Shown: positions 49,067 to 61,990, numbered from the stretch's first letter. The stretch is DNA of 64,000 nt from Talinum fruticosum (GCA_021018815.1 JAITYX010000030.1:387001-451000); one strand, 5' to 3'. Notes: a model not told the origin generated them from the sequence alone. Numbers and translations: made by a program.

Positions 49067-52000
49067 TTTTGAAAGATTATGAAATTGTAATGATTTTGTA
49101 GCTTCTTAGACGGAGATTTTAATTATCTTCCATCTTAATTTCGTAGTAGACTAACTAAAACCTCAAAAATTTTGAATTTACGAACAAATAATAAAATAAT
49201 ATTTTTGAGTAACAGTAGTTACGAAAACAATTAGTTTCATGGTAGATCTACCCCTACCAATAGATCTAAACACAGTTTTAAAGGTAGGGACTATTGGTGT
49301 AGGTTATGGCCTTGGAGGTTTTTTTAGTGATGAGTGATTAAAAGAAAAGGAATAAAAGCAATGGTTAGTAACGAGTCAAGTTGGGAACCAGGCAAGGGTA
49401 GCTCGCCTCGTTTTCTGTCTCCTTCCCTTCCCCTCTTTTGACCACGACATTGCCTTTTCTTAGGAGCTACCATGGTTACTTCGTTGAAGATAAGTCCTTT
49501 CTTGATTTGATTTTATTTCCTATATATAATAATTTAGTAATCACAAGTCCCACCTCCCTCTTTTTCAGTTTATTAAAAAAAAAAAAAACATTTTCGTTTG
49601 AACATCACCCAAAAAAAGCACAATAATTCATTTAGATGTTTTTAATAATCGAAAATGAAAAACAAAGCTTTAATATTAGGTATTATCATTGAATTATCCC
49701 CCATTTTACAATTATTCTTTTCGTACATAGTAGTTTATCTAAAAAACTATAAAGACATAGTAACCTGATTAAATTTGAGAACATTAGTTTAATACCATAT
49801 AACATGACTATTAAATCTCCAAATTATATGTCCATTAATTTTACAAAATTAATAATAAAATATCGGTATCAATTCAGTTTAGATAGAATTTAATTAATTA
49901 GTCTTACAAATTAATATATTTGTATGTCATTTTTGACTTTGAAAACTAAGGAGATAGCTTGAATTTGTAGAGCTAGGTTAGCCTAGCAAGTTGTGGTCAA
50001 TGTACCACTCAAATTGCCATAGATCAGCAAGGTAGGGCATGTACAATTAAATTACGAGTATTAAACACTAGAAAATAATAATTAATGTAATTAAAATGGG
50101 GTATGATTATGAATTCGATAGCAAACGAAAAGACATTCTACGTGTGTCACCACCTCAAGATTTCAATAATTAGTACTGATTTAATATTTAGAATATATAT
50201 TGAACCCAGATCTGTCTTATTCTTTGTATTAATATTATTTACGTTTAATAATAATATTAATATTGATATAGGAGTACTACTTATACTGGCCGACTTAGAT
50301 TGCGACAAACATGGTTCACGGGAGCCAAATTGTTTGTATGATTAACACAACATAATCATTTTTCGTTAGGTTAGATGCAAAAACCACTTGATTAGGGTAC
50401 TCTAATTATAAATTATATTATTCAGAATTTTAGATTCTCAAGATAAAAATCAAGATGGAAACCCTGAGTTGTATCTCATCTAATTGATTAAGAAAGATTA
50501 TAATTAAGCTAATAAATGTCTTACTTAATTTTATGATGCATTCGGAGTTGGATAAAATTTGATTTCAAGATAAACATATGGCCAGGACAAATACATTTTA
50601 TTGCTACTGAAATTTGAAATGTTTGTTTCTTGACTGACAAGATCGATCATTACGGACTTACAATTTTCTCTTGTCACAAGTTACTAATTAGGAATTCAAT
50701 CTTTTATGGTGTCGGTGATAATATAAATAAATAAAAATTTGATAGTGTCTGTTATCAACAAGGTGGATTAAGTGGATTTACTCTAAAATTCTAGCTAGAC
50801 ATACGTATACTTAAAATATAGAATTTCGACCACAAAAACAAAATAGTCCCGTTAGTATGGATTGTCCCTTTTTTCAAGCCGTAAATTGTTTTTTAGACTT
50901 TCAAAAGTCATATTATAATTTTACTTTTCTGTCAATTTTAAAGTTATCATTTTACTTTAAAAAATCAGAATATAATTTTATTTTTAAAAGTCATAATATA
51001 ATGCCCCAAACCCTACGATACCGATATGTATAGGGAAATGTTGACTTATTCTGATCAAATAGCATCACATACCAAATGTTTTTTTTTTTTATAAAAATTA
51101 ATATGGTATAATCCTGGTATGAAAATATACACAATCAGTATGTCTCATTTTAGATACAATATAGTATGATGTCCGGTGCAACATTTATAACTTTGAAATT
51201 TACCCTTATCATAAACTAACAAACTAACATGAGTTTTTGAATAGAAAAATTTGAGAAAATTAAAAACACAATACATTTTTGGTTCTCTCAAACTGAATAT
51301 GGCAATTTATACATATACATCATACCCAGAAACTTATATCTCTATTTGGGTGAACAATGTTAGCATGAAGATCAAAGAAAAATGCAGAAAAGAAAGAAAT
51401 GAGTGAGTATAAAGTAGCAGTTATTCATTTGCAGAACAAATTAAAGAAAAGGAAGATGATGATATCCCCTGAATTGATGCATGGGGCCATGAACATTTGG
51501 AGGATAGTCCCTGGCATTTTATTCAACTGTACAGTCCGTGACACAGAAAGAAAGACATTCAAGCTGGTATTTGGTGAAAGCCATTAGTGTTACGTCACAT
51601 GCCACATTATTAAAACACCATTAAACATGTAATGTCTACCAGTTAAAACTCCATCAAATTGAAAGACGATCAGTATGCTTCTTTTCCCTCTCCTTTTTTT
51701 TTAAAAAATTATTTTCATTAAGAATTAGACAGGGAAGAAAAACACAGTGAGATAAAAGGTCAATATCCACTCTGTGAAAGATCTTATGATCAATTAGGTT
51801 TGACAATTGTAAACCTTAGCTTGAAGGAGATGAAAGTTCTCATGTACAGGGTTAAATATTTTGTCTTAATCTAAAGATTAATAATATATTATTAAATTTT
51901 TAACATTTATAAGTAATTATTAATTATGAAGTAGTACCAACTGATACTCTAATTAATAAATTCAACCTAATCCGTAAAAATATATTGGTGAAATAGTTTT

Positions 52001-52583
52001 ATAATTGTGAAAAATTATGGATAAAAAGATAATCACATTTTTCTTTTTTATATATATAAAAAAGACCTTTAAAACTGAAAATGTTAGTGTACATACTCTA
52101 ACTACATAAACATGTCAAACTCTCAATCTTAATCATTATATTGATAAAGGGTTTAAAGTCTAATATCAGATTCTACGCATGGCCAGAAATAAGATGTCCT
52201 CACTTTCTTTTTTTTTTTTTTTTTTGTTGAGCTTATAGTTTCCATCTCTATGTGTACACAATGATTCCTTAATTACAAATAATCAAGCTAATTAAGCAAT
52301 AAAATGTGCTATAATAATATTTGAAGGCTACCCCGATGATTTTAATTTCTTGCTCCCTAAATTGCAAGAAAAGATTGACGATGTTTCGCCAGATTCAGGA
52401 TACTTGGCCGATTTGCTCATATAATTTGTTCCCACCACCCCCATTAGAAGGGCAAGAGCACAAGTGGTCAAAAGCTATAGCCTTCTTTATGGTAGTCGTA
52501 GTTCCCTAGCAGCTAGAATTCTCAAGGTCACACATGCTATGGATTCCACCATGCCAGTGCATTTCCCTCCTCTTCCATGCACC

Positions 52584-52590
52584 TATAAAT
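52584..52590 (+). promoter_or_regulatory. TATA box, HyPRP 3
   Basis: CCTATAAAT, 101 bp before the start codon. A CACATG lies 48 bp upstream (52531-52536). Confidence 0.7.
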
Positions 52591-52684
52591 TTCTCCCCTC
52601 TTTGCAGTCTTCTCCATCACCAAATACCTGCTTTCTTGCATATTTCTCTACTAACAACAAGTTTAGTTAGTAGCAGAGATAAAT

Positions 52685-53303
52685 ATGGCTTCCAAGGTCT
52701 CTCAATCCCTTGTTCTATTCCTAGTCCTAAACCTTCTCTTCTTCTCCCTCGTCTCTGCATGCGGCGAGTGTGGGAGTGGTAGCCCAAAGCCACACAAGCC
52801 CAAGCCTAGACCTAGTACACCGTACCCTGGAACACCTAGTGGTAGCTTCCCTGGATCCGGTGGTGGTTTTCCTGGCTCCGGGGTGGTTCCCCTGGCTCTG
52901 GCGGTGGTTTCCCTGGCTCCGGGGGTGGTTCCCCTGGCTCTGGTGGTGGTTTCCCCGGCTCCGGGGTGGTTCCCCTGGCTCTGGTGGCAGTCCCTCAACC
53001 GGAGGTTCATCTGGAGGCAGTCCCTCAACCGGAGGCTCATCGGGGAGATGCCCGATTGACGCCCTTAAGTTGGGTGTGTGTGCTAATGTGCTAAATGGTC
53101 TGCTCAACCTCACCATTGGTACCCCTCCAAGGACCCCTTGTTGCCCCCTCATTCAAGGGCTTGTCGATCTTGAGGCTGCTGTTTGCCTTTGCACCGCTAT
53201 TAGAGCCAACATTTTGGGTATCAATTTGAATATTCCACTCTCTCTTAGCTTGCTGGTGAATTACTGTGGAGGCAATGTCCCTCCTGGCTTCCAGTGCCCT
53301 TAA
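52685..53303 (+). CDS. HyPRP-family secreted protein 3 with Gly/Ser/Pro repeats (two frame breaks)
   Basis: It starts [16 protein letters not shown], with a signal peptide of about 25 residues, then [20 protein letters not shown] and a long repetitive linker. The linker is built of alternating GGGFPGSG and GGGSPGSG units plus two [14 protein letters not shown] units. The eight-cysteine domain follows ([37 protein letters not shown]). The frame slips twice inside the linker at GGGG runs (52880-52883 and 52963-52966). The equivalent run in the middle repeat has five G (52921-52925) and keeps frame. With two extra G the protein is about 206 residues, the longest in the array. A repeat plus homopolymer is a classic place for consensus error. 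Real allelic frameshifts are the alternative. Confidence 0.9.
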
Positions 53304-54690
53304 ATTGTTTGCTATAACCCGTAAAAATAAAAAATTATAAGCGTTAATAGTTAACGTTTAGCTTGTTTTCATTTGTCATAAAATGTTCTAATTAATACCC
53401 ATTGTTGTGATGTCATATGATTTTTCCTACTTTTTTTAGTTTTTAAAAAGGTCTCTCAATATGTATGGAGGCCTAATTAATTGTGTTCCCTCTCTACGTA
53501 TTATAAGGTAGATCATGCATGATGACTACCTAATTGTCTAATCAATTACGTGCAATGAAGATTTATTTCAATTTTGTGGTCATGTGGCTTGAGATTTTTG
53601 TACCTTCAACTTTTGTGATATTCCCGCGTACATAATTTTCCTTGCGAGCCGAGGGGTAAGAGTGAGTGCATAGTTCCAATTCCTCTACAACACATTAGTT
53701 TATTACAACTCTTTTATGCATGGGGTCATAACGTAAACGAAGATTCTAATGTTGAGATAATACGAGAAATTGAATTTGTATTTTTAATGATTATGAATGT
53801 ATTATGGCAAATTTAATAGATCATCAAACTATTGTATGAGCTCTGACTAGGTCTAAGAAATGTCACTTGTTTCTAGTATGATAATTATAAGGTTGACGGT
53901 TACAACCAAAAATACCACTCGAGCAGAAAACAAGCAAAAGCAAAAGCAAAAACAGGCCATGTGTTTAGGAGTCCACAAGTCACATCTATATATATTCGAT
54001 CTAAACCACTAAAAAGTGAGTAGCCTCTTGTTTAAACCAATGCTTTTATTAATGAAAAGTTGTAGTCAATTATTTGTAATTGAGCATAGTTAACTTTTTT
54101 TGAAGATTCATAACAATACAATGCAAATATTGACTTCAAAAAAAAAAAAAAAAAAGGGACACATAATACAATGCAAATAGATATAAAGTAAAAATCTAAC
54201 AATTGCATACACCCATGATGACCTTAATTAATATCTTAATATCTGAACATTACGTCAATCTATCATATCACTGGTGAAAAGATTATTTTTTCTGTTTGAT
54301 GTTTTAAATTTATATGTGTTTATTTCAATTATGTACAATTATATATAGAACTTGCATGAACTAGTTCTTGATCGGTGAAAATGTGAAGTAACGTGAACCA
54401 ACATTTTTATTTCTCACAAAGGCAATTACACATTTAAGATAGATTACAAAGAGAAGACATCTCGATTACCTTGTTCCTGATCGTACGGCAATTTACTCAC
54501 CATCATTCACTAACTTATACACGTTTACAACATCTTAACCTTCAAATTATTCAACACAAGAAACTCATCACTTATTCACCCTCACGCAAACAAATCAAAT
54601 GACAATCCATATATATAATAGCTATATGATGCAAATCAAAAGACACTCAGTCGGATCATAACAAACCAAACCTAAATTGACGAATTAGCC
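53304..54690. other. Intergenic between HyPRP 3 and 4
   Basis: Convergent 3' flanks of two array genes, AT-rich. An A-rich AAAAGC run lies near 53934-53955. No gene seen. Confidence 0.5.
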
Positions 54691-55110
54691 TTAGTTGCAT
54701 TGGAAGTCTTTGGGGACCTTGCATCCACAAACATTAAGTAGCAAGCTAAGCGAAAGTGGGACATTCAAGTGTATGCCCAAGACGTTGGCTTTGATAGCAG
54801 TGCAAAGGCAGACCGCAGCCTCAAGGTCCGCAAGCCCTTGGATCAGACTGCAACATGGCTTCACCGGAGGGGTACCGATGGTGACGTTAAGTAATCCATT
54901 AAGCACTTTGGCACATACTCCGAGTTTAAGAGCATCCCTAGGGCAAGACCCATATGACCCAGGTCCAGTCCCAGGGTATGGCGCTGGCTCATACTTAGGC
55001 TTGTGTTTTGGTTTGTCACATGGTCGCTCACCACATGCTGTGATGGTGGTGAAGAAGAGGATGTTCAAGAGCATGAAGAGGGCAAGTGACTTGGTGCTCT
55101 TTGACCCCAT
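54691..55110 (-). CDS. HyPRP-family secreted protein 4 (inverted member)
   Basis: 139 residues on the minus strand, the only inverted member of the array. Signal peptide about 1-25 ([20 protein letters not shown]). The short linker [20 protein letters not shown] to PGTGPGSYG has two extra cysteines. The eight-cysteine domain runs from Cys56 ([12 protein letters not shown]), with [21 protein letters not shown] (extra cysteine) and FQCN. It ends with Asn instead of Pro after the last cysteine. Intronless and intact. The inversion indicates local rearrangement after duplication. Confidence 0.94.
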   Translation of the reverse strand: MGSKSTKSLALFMLLNILFFTTITACGERPCDKPKHKPKYEPAPYPGTGPGSYGSCPRDALKLGVCAKVLNGLLNVTIGTPPVKPCCSLIQGLADLEAAVCLCTAIKANVLGIHLNVPLSLSLLLNVCGCKVPKDFQCN

Positions 55111-55201
55111 ATTTTACCCTTTCTTTACAGTACTATAGTTAAGGGACAGGGAGTGAAGAATATAAGTTGTGATGGAAGGAGTTTTCAAGCATAGATTAGG
55201 C

Positions 55202-55209
55202 TATTTATA
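55202..55209 (-). promoter_or_regulatory. TATA box, HyPRP 4
   Basis: TATAAATA on the minus strand, about 92 bp before the start codon. Confidence 0.7.
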
Positions 55210-58200
55210 GAGCGCATTATGATGAAGAAACATCTAGACTGATGTAGACAGAAATTCATTTAGAGGATATCATAAATCTTTTCTATACATGCATGAATAA
55301 GGCAGGGAATTTCAGGATTCAACATGTCTACATTAAAAATTAATAGCATACAGCAAAAAGAAGGGACAAGAAAAGGGGGAAAGCAATGTAAAACGCACGC
55401 ACACAGAGTTTTATTTGGAACCAAAAATAAAAAGGAGTGCCATGGAGCAAAAGAAGAGCAAAGTGAGATGATAGTTTTCAAGTCATACCATACCTTCTTT
55501 TTGTCAATAGTTTCATGAAAAATACTTATCAAAATCTATATAACTTTTACGTCTATTCTCTAATATTTTTCAAAATCTTATAATAATGCATGCTCGTTTA
55601 ATTATTAAAGTGATCTTAATTTACAGTAATGTTTTAACTCATATAATTTTGGTCCATTTTACAAAGGTAGTTGAATTGTTATAAAATACTTAAGACGTTA
55701 ACATGAACACTTAAATTTTTACATGAATGTAAATGATTGAAAACTTAATATGACAGTTGATACTTGCACTTTTTTTTTCCGTAGTGTACATACATCAAAG
55801 ATTATTGTGCTTATAGCCGTTATCTATCAATTTTCTTTATTTAGAAGAAGTGTTTCAAGCGTGTGTGATGTTCATTTAGATAATTGAAAAATCTGCTTCA
55901 ATCGTTTTTAACAATTATTATAAAATGAAGTTTGAAATTGAATAGAGACTTTTAAAGAATTTATCAAATAAAGTAGCGACACAAAATCTTTGGTGAAACG
56001 GGAATGACACAAACTTTTTTAAAAAAATGATTTTTAAAAGGTATTAGAGTGATTAAACACTCTTTGTACATAGTTTTAAATTTATAGGTCATTATAATTA
56101 TTAAAAATTATCTTTAACGTATATACCGTCTCACAATATTTATGAAGTTGAAAGTCACACATTTTTTTAATCGAAATTATTATAAACTACTGGATCAATG
56201 AATATATATATATATATATAGAAATAAGAGAGGACACTACCTCTGTGTAAAGACTAAAGAGCGAGCATTTTGATTGAGTGACGCAAGAATCTTTGGTGGT
56301 GGTCAGTCACGGGAATCACTAGAACCCACCATGGGTCCATGCACCTGTGCCTCCCAAATTTATACAGCTGAAGCGTCTAATACAAACAAATATTTTTCAT
56401 ATACATTTTTTTTTATTTAATCAAGTCTATAATTTCTTTTGCACCGTAAATATAGAAGTAAGAGTCCTCTAATAAGTATAATTTAAAAGATTCGAATTTA
56501 TATTCTAACTCTTTATTACAGTAAGACTACTAGTACCTCAACTATTATGTTTTTCATAATCTTAAAATGTGCAACAAATATTCACATAGTCTAAAATTAC
56601 CAAATTATTACTGTATTTAGAATAAGTTACTTTACATGAAAGTTTTTCATAATTACATTTATTTATTTAAAATCAATGTATACTACCAAATTAGTGATAC
56701 TTACATTCACTTACTGATCATCATGTAACTGGGAACAATCACTCATATATATGTCATTTTTTTATTAACTTTAATGCATGATATGTCAATTTTTACATCA
56801 AATATATTAATGGCCGGCCACTATAATTAGCTTTACGTTATTTCCTGGACGGGCCATGCCATCACAATCGGGTTTAGAATCTGATCCATCATCACGTATG
56901 GGAGTTTGGCTGGCTAATAAGAAAAAGTGGGCAAAATTAACGCGATTTGTAGAAAAAGAGTACAAGAAATGTCAGATCTAATAGATTCACAGTTATATTA
57001 TGACGTATGAGAATAAAGTTTTGAGGAATAAAACGAAGTGCCTTCCACACTTCAAATTTTTGTCCATGCGATTTACCTTAAAGCTTTTGATCACTCATCT
57101 GTTTGTTGTTTTTGGTGCAAACACCAAACACGATTAATGCTCCATTTCAGTTGCTTTCTTATTTATATATATATATATAGCTCATTCGCTAATAACAAAA
57201 TACTAATTGAGATAATAACAGTATCACCTCGATAAGTAGGGACATTTTACATGTTTGGCCCGTCCCCTATAAACCTTGTTTACTCTTATGCTCCCAAACG
57301 AAAGAAATCATGGTGGGGGGTGTGGGAATGTTGGAGGAGCTCCCGTGACTATCCGGATCAGCAAAGCAACTTGCCTTAAATTACACCCAGCCAGACCATA
57401 CCATGCCAAGATTGGAAATCAATCCGTGAATTTATTGAAAAATGAACTTTTGATGTTCCTTAATTTAATGCTCTCTATCTCTGAGACATGATAATTTTCT
57501 TAATTCTTCGGAAAACATGAGCCGACAATTTAATTTTTATAAGTTCTCGATCTATAATAAGATATTTCACTGTTTTTAAAGTACATACTCCTTGTTTCAC
57601 AGTATTTATTATTTTATTTTTAGGTTGTGCGGAAATATAAGGAAACAAAAAGTTTCTGTTAAAAAATTAAGTTGTTTCAATGTTTTATTAAAAATGAAGA
57701 AAGCGACAAAAAAATAATTAATAAGGACAAAATCGGTAAACTAGTCATTAATGTATCATTAGTATTATAAAGTAAAAGATATTGTGAAATAAAAAAATTT
57801 TTAGTAAAAATGACATACATTGTGAGACGGTGGAAATATACCCTATATTATATCAGCATCTGTAAATTTTTTTCTTTTCCAAAATGAAAAATAATTGCTT
57901 GAGGTTAATCTTCTGTTAATACTGATTAAATAAAAGTTCACCAATGCAAAATATTCAAGAGCATAAAACTCCGCTATTACGATTGCACAAAAAATCCGCC
58001 ATGACAATGGCAAAAACATCAGTTCCATTCGTCGATCGAAAAATAATGATTTGGAATTTTGTCTCTCCATGCATGAAATTGCGGTACTAACAGGATTAAA
58101 TAAGCTTGCAGTATACTTCAAGAAATATTCTATATCTGCTTTGATAGACTGCAAGATGAACACTGAAGATGCTTAACTAAATTCGAGAATTTCAGACATT

Positions 58201-58291
58201 TTGCTAATTTACATATTTGATTCCCTCCGTCTCTAGAAAAGTCAAAAGTTTATACTATAAAACTTTGCCAGCTAATTGGAATTCTGAAGCT
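55210..58291. other. Intergenic between HyPRP 4 and 5
   Basis: AT-rich, with a short (AT) run near 56202-56220, a MITE (57586-57840) and, near 58221, a lone MITE-end-like CCCTCCGTCTCTAGAAAAG. No gene recognised. Confidence 0.5.
57586..57840. mobile_element. Stowaway/mariner-like MITE, copy 2
   Basis: About 255 bp. The left end TACTCCTTGTTTCACAGTAT pairs imperfectly with the right end, whose reverse complement begins TATTTCCACCGTCTCACAAT. Ends are at TA. The interior (AATTAATAAGGACAAAA, CATTAATGTATCATTAGT) matches the element at 21949-22212 in the same orientation. Confidence 0.75.
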
Positions 58292-58352
58292 CCACACATG
58301 GTTTAGATTCAAGATTAAATTTTTTAACCGCGATATTTCATTCTATGCATGC

Positions 58353-58359
58353 TATAAAA
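58353..58359 (+). promoter_or_regulatory. TATA box, HyPRP 5
   Basis: GCTATAAAATCCC context, 105 bp before the start codon; CACATG at 58295-58300. Confidence 0.75.
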
Positions 58360-58457
58360 TCCCATTTACTCCTGCCATTTCCTTCATCAACAAACATTCA
58401 TCCTCTTCCATATTAATTTCCCTACTGACCGAGCTAGTTTAGTTAGTAGGGTTCAAT

Positions 58458-58931
58458 ATGGCTTCCAAGGTTTCACAATCCCTTGCTCTTTTCCTAGTCC
58501 TCATCCTTGTCCTCTTCTCCCTTGTCTCCGCATGTGGCGAATGTGGAAGTGGTAGCCCAAAGCCAAAGCCAAAGCCAAAGCCGAAGCCTAGCACACCATA
58601 CCCTGGGATCCCTGGCATTGGTGGCTCACCAGGCTCTGGCGGTAGCCCCTCCACCGGAGGGTCATATGGTGCTTGTCCAATTGATGCCCTTAAGTTGGGG
58701 GTGTGTGCTAATGTGCTCAATGGTTTGCTCAATGTCACCCTTGGTGACCCTCCAAAGGAGCCATGTTGCCCCCTCCTCGGTGGGCTGGTCGATGCGGAGG
58801 TTGCTGTCTGCCTTTGCACTGCCATTCGAGCCAACATTTTGGGCATCCACTTGAACATCCCACTCTCCCTTAGCTTGCTCGTCAACTACTGTGGAAAAGA
58901 TGTTCCTCGTGGCTTCCAATGCCCTAATTAA
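58458..58931 (+). CDS. HyPRP-family secreted protein 5
   Basis: 157 residues, intronless and intact. Signal peptide about 1-25 ([20 protein letters not shown]), nearly identical to member 3. The linker (26-72) has ACGECGSGS, a (PK)n run, [12 protein letters not shown] and GGSPSTGGS units, a short version of the member 3 linker. The domain from Cys73 reads [39 protein letters not shown]. Members 3 and 5 share signal peptide, YPG motif and GGSPSTGGS unit and so look like sister copies. An in-frame ATG does not occur closer to the TATA box, so the start is firm. Confidence 0.95.
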   Translation: MASKVSQSLALFLVLILVLFSLVSACGECGSGSPKPKPKPKPKPSTPYPGIPGIGGSPGSGGSPSTGGSYGACPIDALKLGVCANVLNGLLNVTLGDPPKEPCCPLLGGLVDAEVAVCLCTAIRANILGIHLNIPLSLSLLVNYCGKDVPRGFQCPN

Positions 58932-60510
58932 GCTTTTCTCATACTCGTGTTTGTTCTCCTTTTTTATAAGTTTTCATGCATTTGTGGCACATTGAAAATA
59001 AGTGTGACAAAATGGTTAACTTCTTGTTTCCATTTGCCGTAGGCCTAGGGTAATCTAATATCATTGATTTCTTACCATGACATTTTATTTTTCTGTTTGG
59101 ACAAGTCTCCCTATATTGAGACCTAAATGGGATGCCTCTGGACCTTAAGGTGGGACATCTATCTTATTGTAACGTTAAATGAGTGCAATGAAGATTCTTT
59201 TGGATTACTTTGTCTTCAAATATATATAACTCTAATTGTTCATCCTGTTAAACATTTTCTGAATTCAATATATATTTTGAGAATTTGTATATGTGAAAAT
59301 AATTATGTATATAGTGTCTTATTGGCAAAAAAATAAATACCGGATCCATATACATAAATAAACAATAAGAAAAGGTATGAGATATTTTAATTTACTTTCA
59401 TAAATTTTATTTATTTTCATATCAAACTTCTTAATCTGTATGGCCTTGATACCATAGATTACTATACAATAATCTAGCTATAAAGTAATGCTAAATTTCT
59501 CTATTTTTATATTTTTTATATCCAATTATTCCAAATAAATATATACTATAGATCGCCTAAATTCATTATATATTATTGTAGATGCTTTTAACTACTTGAA
59601 ATGTTGAGTTGAACTATATGTAAAAATACATTTTAATAAGAATATATCGCGCCATTAATAGGATCGGATGATGTCACACATTAATTTATTAGTAAACCCT
59701 ATTTAGGAGAAAATTTCGCTTTTAAACCATGATATTCCTTGCTTTGAGATATTATAATATATTACTTAATTAGTGGTGATCACATCAAACAATGGCATAG
59801 ACATGAACTACCCTTTTATTACACTTGACTGATGAAGTGCTCTTTTGAGATAGTCAAGTGCTTTGTTTGAAGAGTTGACCAAAGTACTTGGTTTAGTTAG
59901 AGTTTCTGATTAGTTTAATAGTATCAAAATTGATATTGATTTATCATAAAAAAATGAACAAAATTGATAAAAAGAAAATTGAGGATGATTTGATTTAACT
60001 TTGTAAGTTGAGGCATAGTTGTAATATATATTTTTTCATATTAGTATGTCTAATTTTATCATTAAAATCAATTAGTCGCAATGTCATTATTTTTGCATGT
60101 ATCTTATCACATCGGTCTATATATAAGTAACGGCACATTTTAAAAACTTGGTACTTATATCACCTATTAGGAGCTTAAATTGACATAAAAAATCATATTC
60201 ATTTTTTGGGGGAGCAGGGATCGGGATGGAGTATCATGTCTAGTATGTCTACATATATTTTGTATTTAATAATGACAAGCAACAAAATGTTGCTTAGTAA
60301 TAAATCGTGTAACATAGTTAAATAATATTTGATTTGTTATCTTATTTTAAAATTTGCGTCTGATTTATTCAAATTGAGTAATAATTTGTATTAGCGAGAA
60401 AAAAAGGCTTACCACACGTTTAAGTACATTAGGGTCTCAGTGATATGTAGCTAGCCAAATTTGACATTAATAAGCAATTTGCGAAAATGATTATCCACCA
60501 CCTCACAACA
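58932..60510. other. Intergenic between HyPRP 5 and 6
   Basis: AT-rich; no gene, structural RNA or delimitable element seen. Confidence 0.5.
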
Positions 60511-60571
60511 AGCCAAAGTTTGCCCACATTTTATTTGATTCGCCAGCCTAAATATCTTAGGTTTACACATG
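60511..60571 (+). promoter_or_regulatory. Conserved promoter block, HyPRP 6
   Basis: 61 bp from AGCCAAAGTTTGCC to ACACATG, collinear and of equal length with 63287-63347 before member 7. Shared parts: AGCCAAAGTTTGCC(C/T)AC, GATTCGCCAGC(C/T)TAAAT and ACACATG. Confidence 0.7.
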
Positions 60572-60625
60572 GTATTCCTTCTGTCTCCATTATTTAGAAT
60601 CATTATCATCCCCTCCCATGCAACC

Positions 60626-60632
60626 TATAAAA
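60626..60632 (+). promoter_or_regulatory. TATA box, HyPRP 6
   Basis: CCTATAAAATCCC context, 96 bp before the start codon. Confidence 0.75.
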
Positions 60633-60721
60633 TCCCAGTCCCCTCCCCCATTTTCTCCACCATCAAAATCCCCTCCTCTCTCACATACTATACTTTATCT
60701 CCAATACATTTGCGTATTAAA

Positions 60722-61156
60722 ATGGCTTTCTCCAAATCCCTAGCCATCTTCCTAGCCCTCAACCTTGTCTTCTTCACCGCGGTCTCCGCGTGTGGAGAAT
60801 GCGGAGGTAGTAGCCCACAGCCCAAGCCCAAGCCTAAGCCCAAGCCTACACCTAAGCCTGCACCAAGTGGTGGTGGCTCCCCAGGGTCCGGATCCGGAAC
60901 CTGCCCTATTGATACTATTAAATTAGGAGTATGTGCCAACGTGCTCAATGGCTTGCTCGACCTCACCATTGGTAACCCTCCAAAGGAGCCTTGCTGCCCC
61001 CTTATCAAAGGCCTCATCGATGCCGAGGCCGCCATTTGCCTCTGCACTGCCATTAAGGCTAACATTCTGGGCATCAGCTTGAATGTCGATGTTGATCTTA
61101 GCCTGCTTGTTAATTACTGTGGATGCAAACTCCCACGCGGCTTCCAATGCCCTTAA
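60722..61156 (+). CDS. HyPRP-family secreted protein 6 (PKPK linker)
   Basis: 144 residues. The start is set at [10 protein letters not shown] because the open frame continues upstream through the TATA box and is leader sequence. Signal peptide about 1-23. Linker: [11 protein letters not shown], a (PK)n run, TPKPAPS and [10 protein letters not shown]. The domain from Cys61 reads [34 protein letters not shown] (extra cysteine) and QCP. An unusual acidic stretch NVDVDLS replaces the common N(V/I)P(V/L)SLS before the LL(V/L)N helix. It is very close to member 7 in coding and promoter sequence, so the two are recent tandem copies. Confidence 0.95.
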   Translation: MAFSKSLAIFLALNLVFFTAVSACGECGGSSPQPKPKPKPKPTPKPAPSGGGSPGSGSGTCPIDTIKLGVCANVLNGLLDLTIGNPPKEPCCPLIKGLIDAEAAICLCTAIKANILGISLNVDVDLSLLVNYCGCKLPRGFQCP

Positions 61157-61396
61157 GATGGAATTCTCTTCGTCATAAATATGTTGGACTCTTTTCATTA
61201 ATTTAAGTTATTAAATTTCGCGAGTAAGGCTATTAAGCTGTATTGTTGATGCTATGTAACGTGAGAGGTAATGGATCTTGATTACCTTGCCTCAAGATTC
61301 ATTTTATGCAATGGAAAATATGTTTTTATTTTTCTTCATGCCCTTTATTTTCAATTATAAGTTGCGCTTTTGTACCACAAAATATGATCCTGGGAG

Positions 61397-61400
<4 letters not shown>

Positions 61401-61448
<48 letters not shown>
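61401..61448. repeat. (AT)n microsatellite
   Basis: A perfect AT run of about 48 bp. Confidence 0.95.
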
Positions 61449-61451
<3 letters not shown>

Positions 61452-61990
61452 TTATTCTTGGACAAGGTACAAGAGATGACAGTAAAATTTTCAGTTTTGT
61501 GGAGGTGAGTGAGGCTGAATATTCACGGGCATTTTCACAACTTGATTATTATTGAAATTCCCGTCTCAAATAGAGCCAAGAATTTGCCATATATTGATAT
61601 GTAAGATCTTCCTAAAGAACAAAGTAGTATGGCCACATATTTGCAAGATATTTTGACTGCAATCAGTTCAAAAGACTTGAATTATAAGTTGGAATGTTGA
61701 TACATCTATTTGTTACTTTGCATTTATCTTAGAAGACTTTTTATCATTTGTCGATCTTAATCACCTTTTTAATGGGTCACTAGGTCATTAATTAGCTATT
61801 TTAGGAAAGTATTTTACTGTACGACATGTACTATCACTCTTTTAATATTCGTATAGAGGTGCTCAATTAGGATATTAACTTTGAACTTTTAAGAGTACTC
61901 TTACCTTTGGTGAATGTATTTCTAAATTTTTGTACAGTTTTTTTTTTTTTTGAATAAGAATGATTTTGAATTTTGTCCGTTAGTTATCAT

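Larger units (their letters stand above)
48066..52583. other. Intergenic between HyPRP 2 and 3
   Basis: AT-rich. It contains a (TA)n tract (48743-48790) and a HyPRP relic (49015-49066). Short frames (49438-49626, 50103-50345, 51399-51587) have no recognisable domain. Confidence 0.5.

Noticed and set aside
58219..58245. MITE-end-like CCCTCCGTCTCTAGAAAAG before HyPRP 5 (a similar ACTCCCTCC near 29463)
   Set aside because: No partner inverted repeat found at a plausible distance, so an element cannot be delimited.
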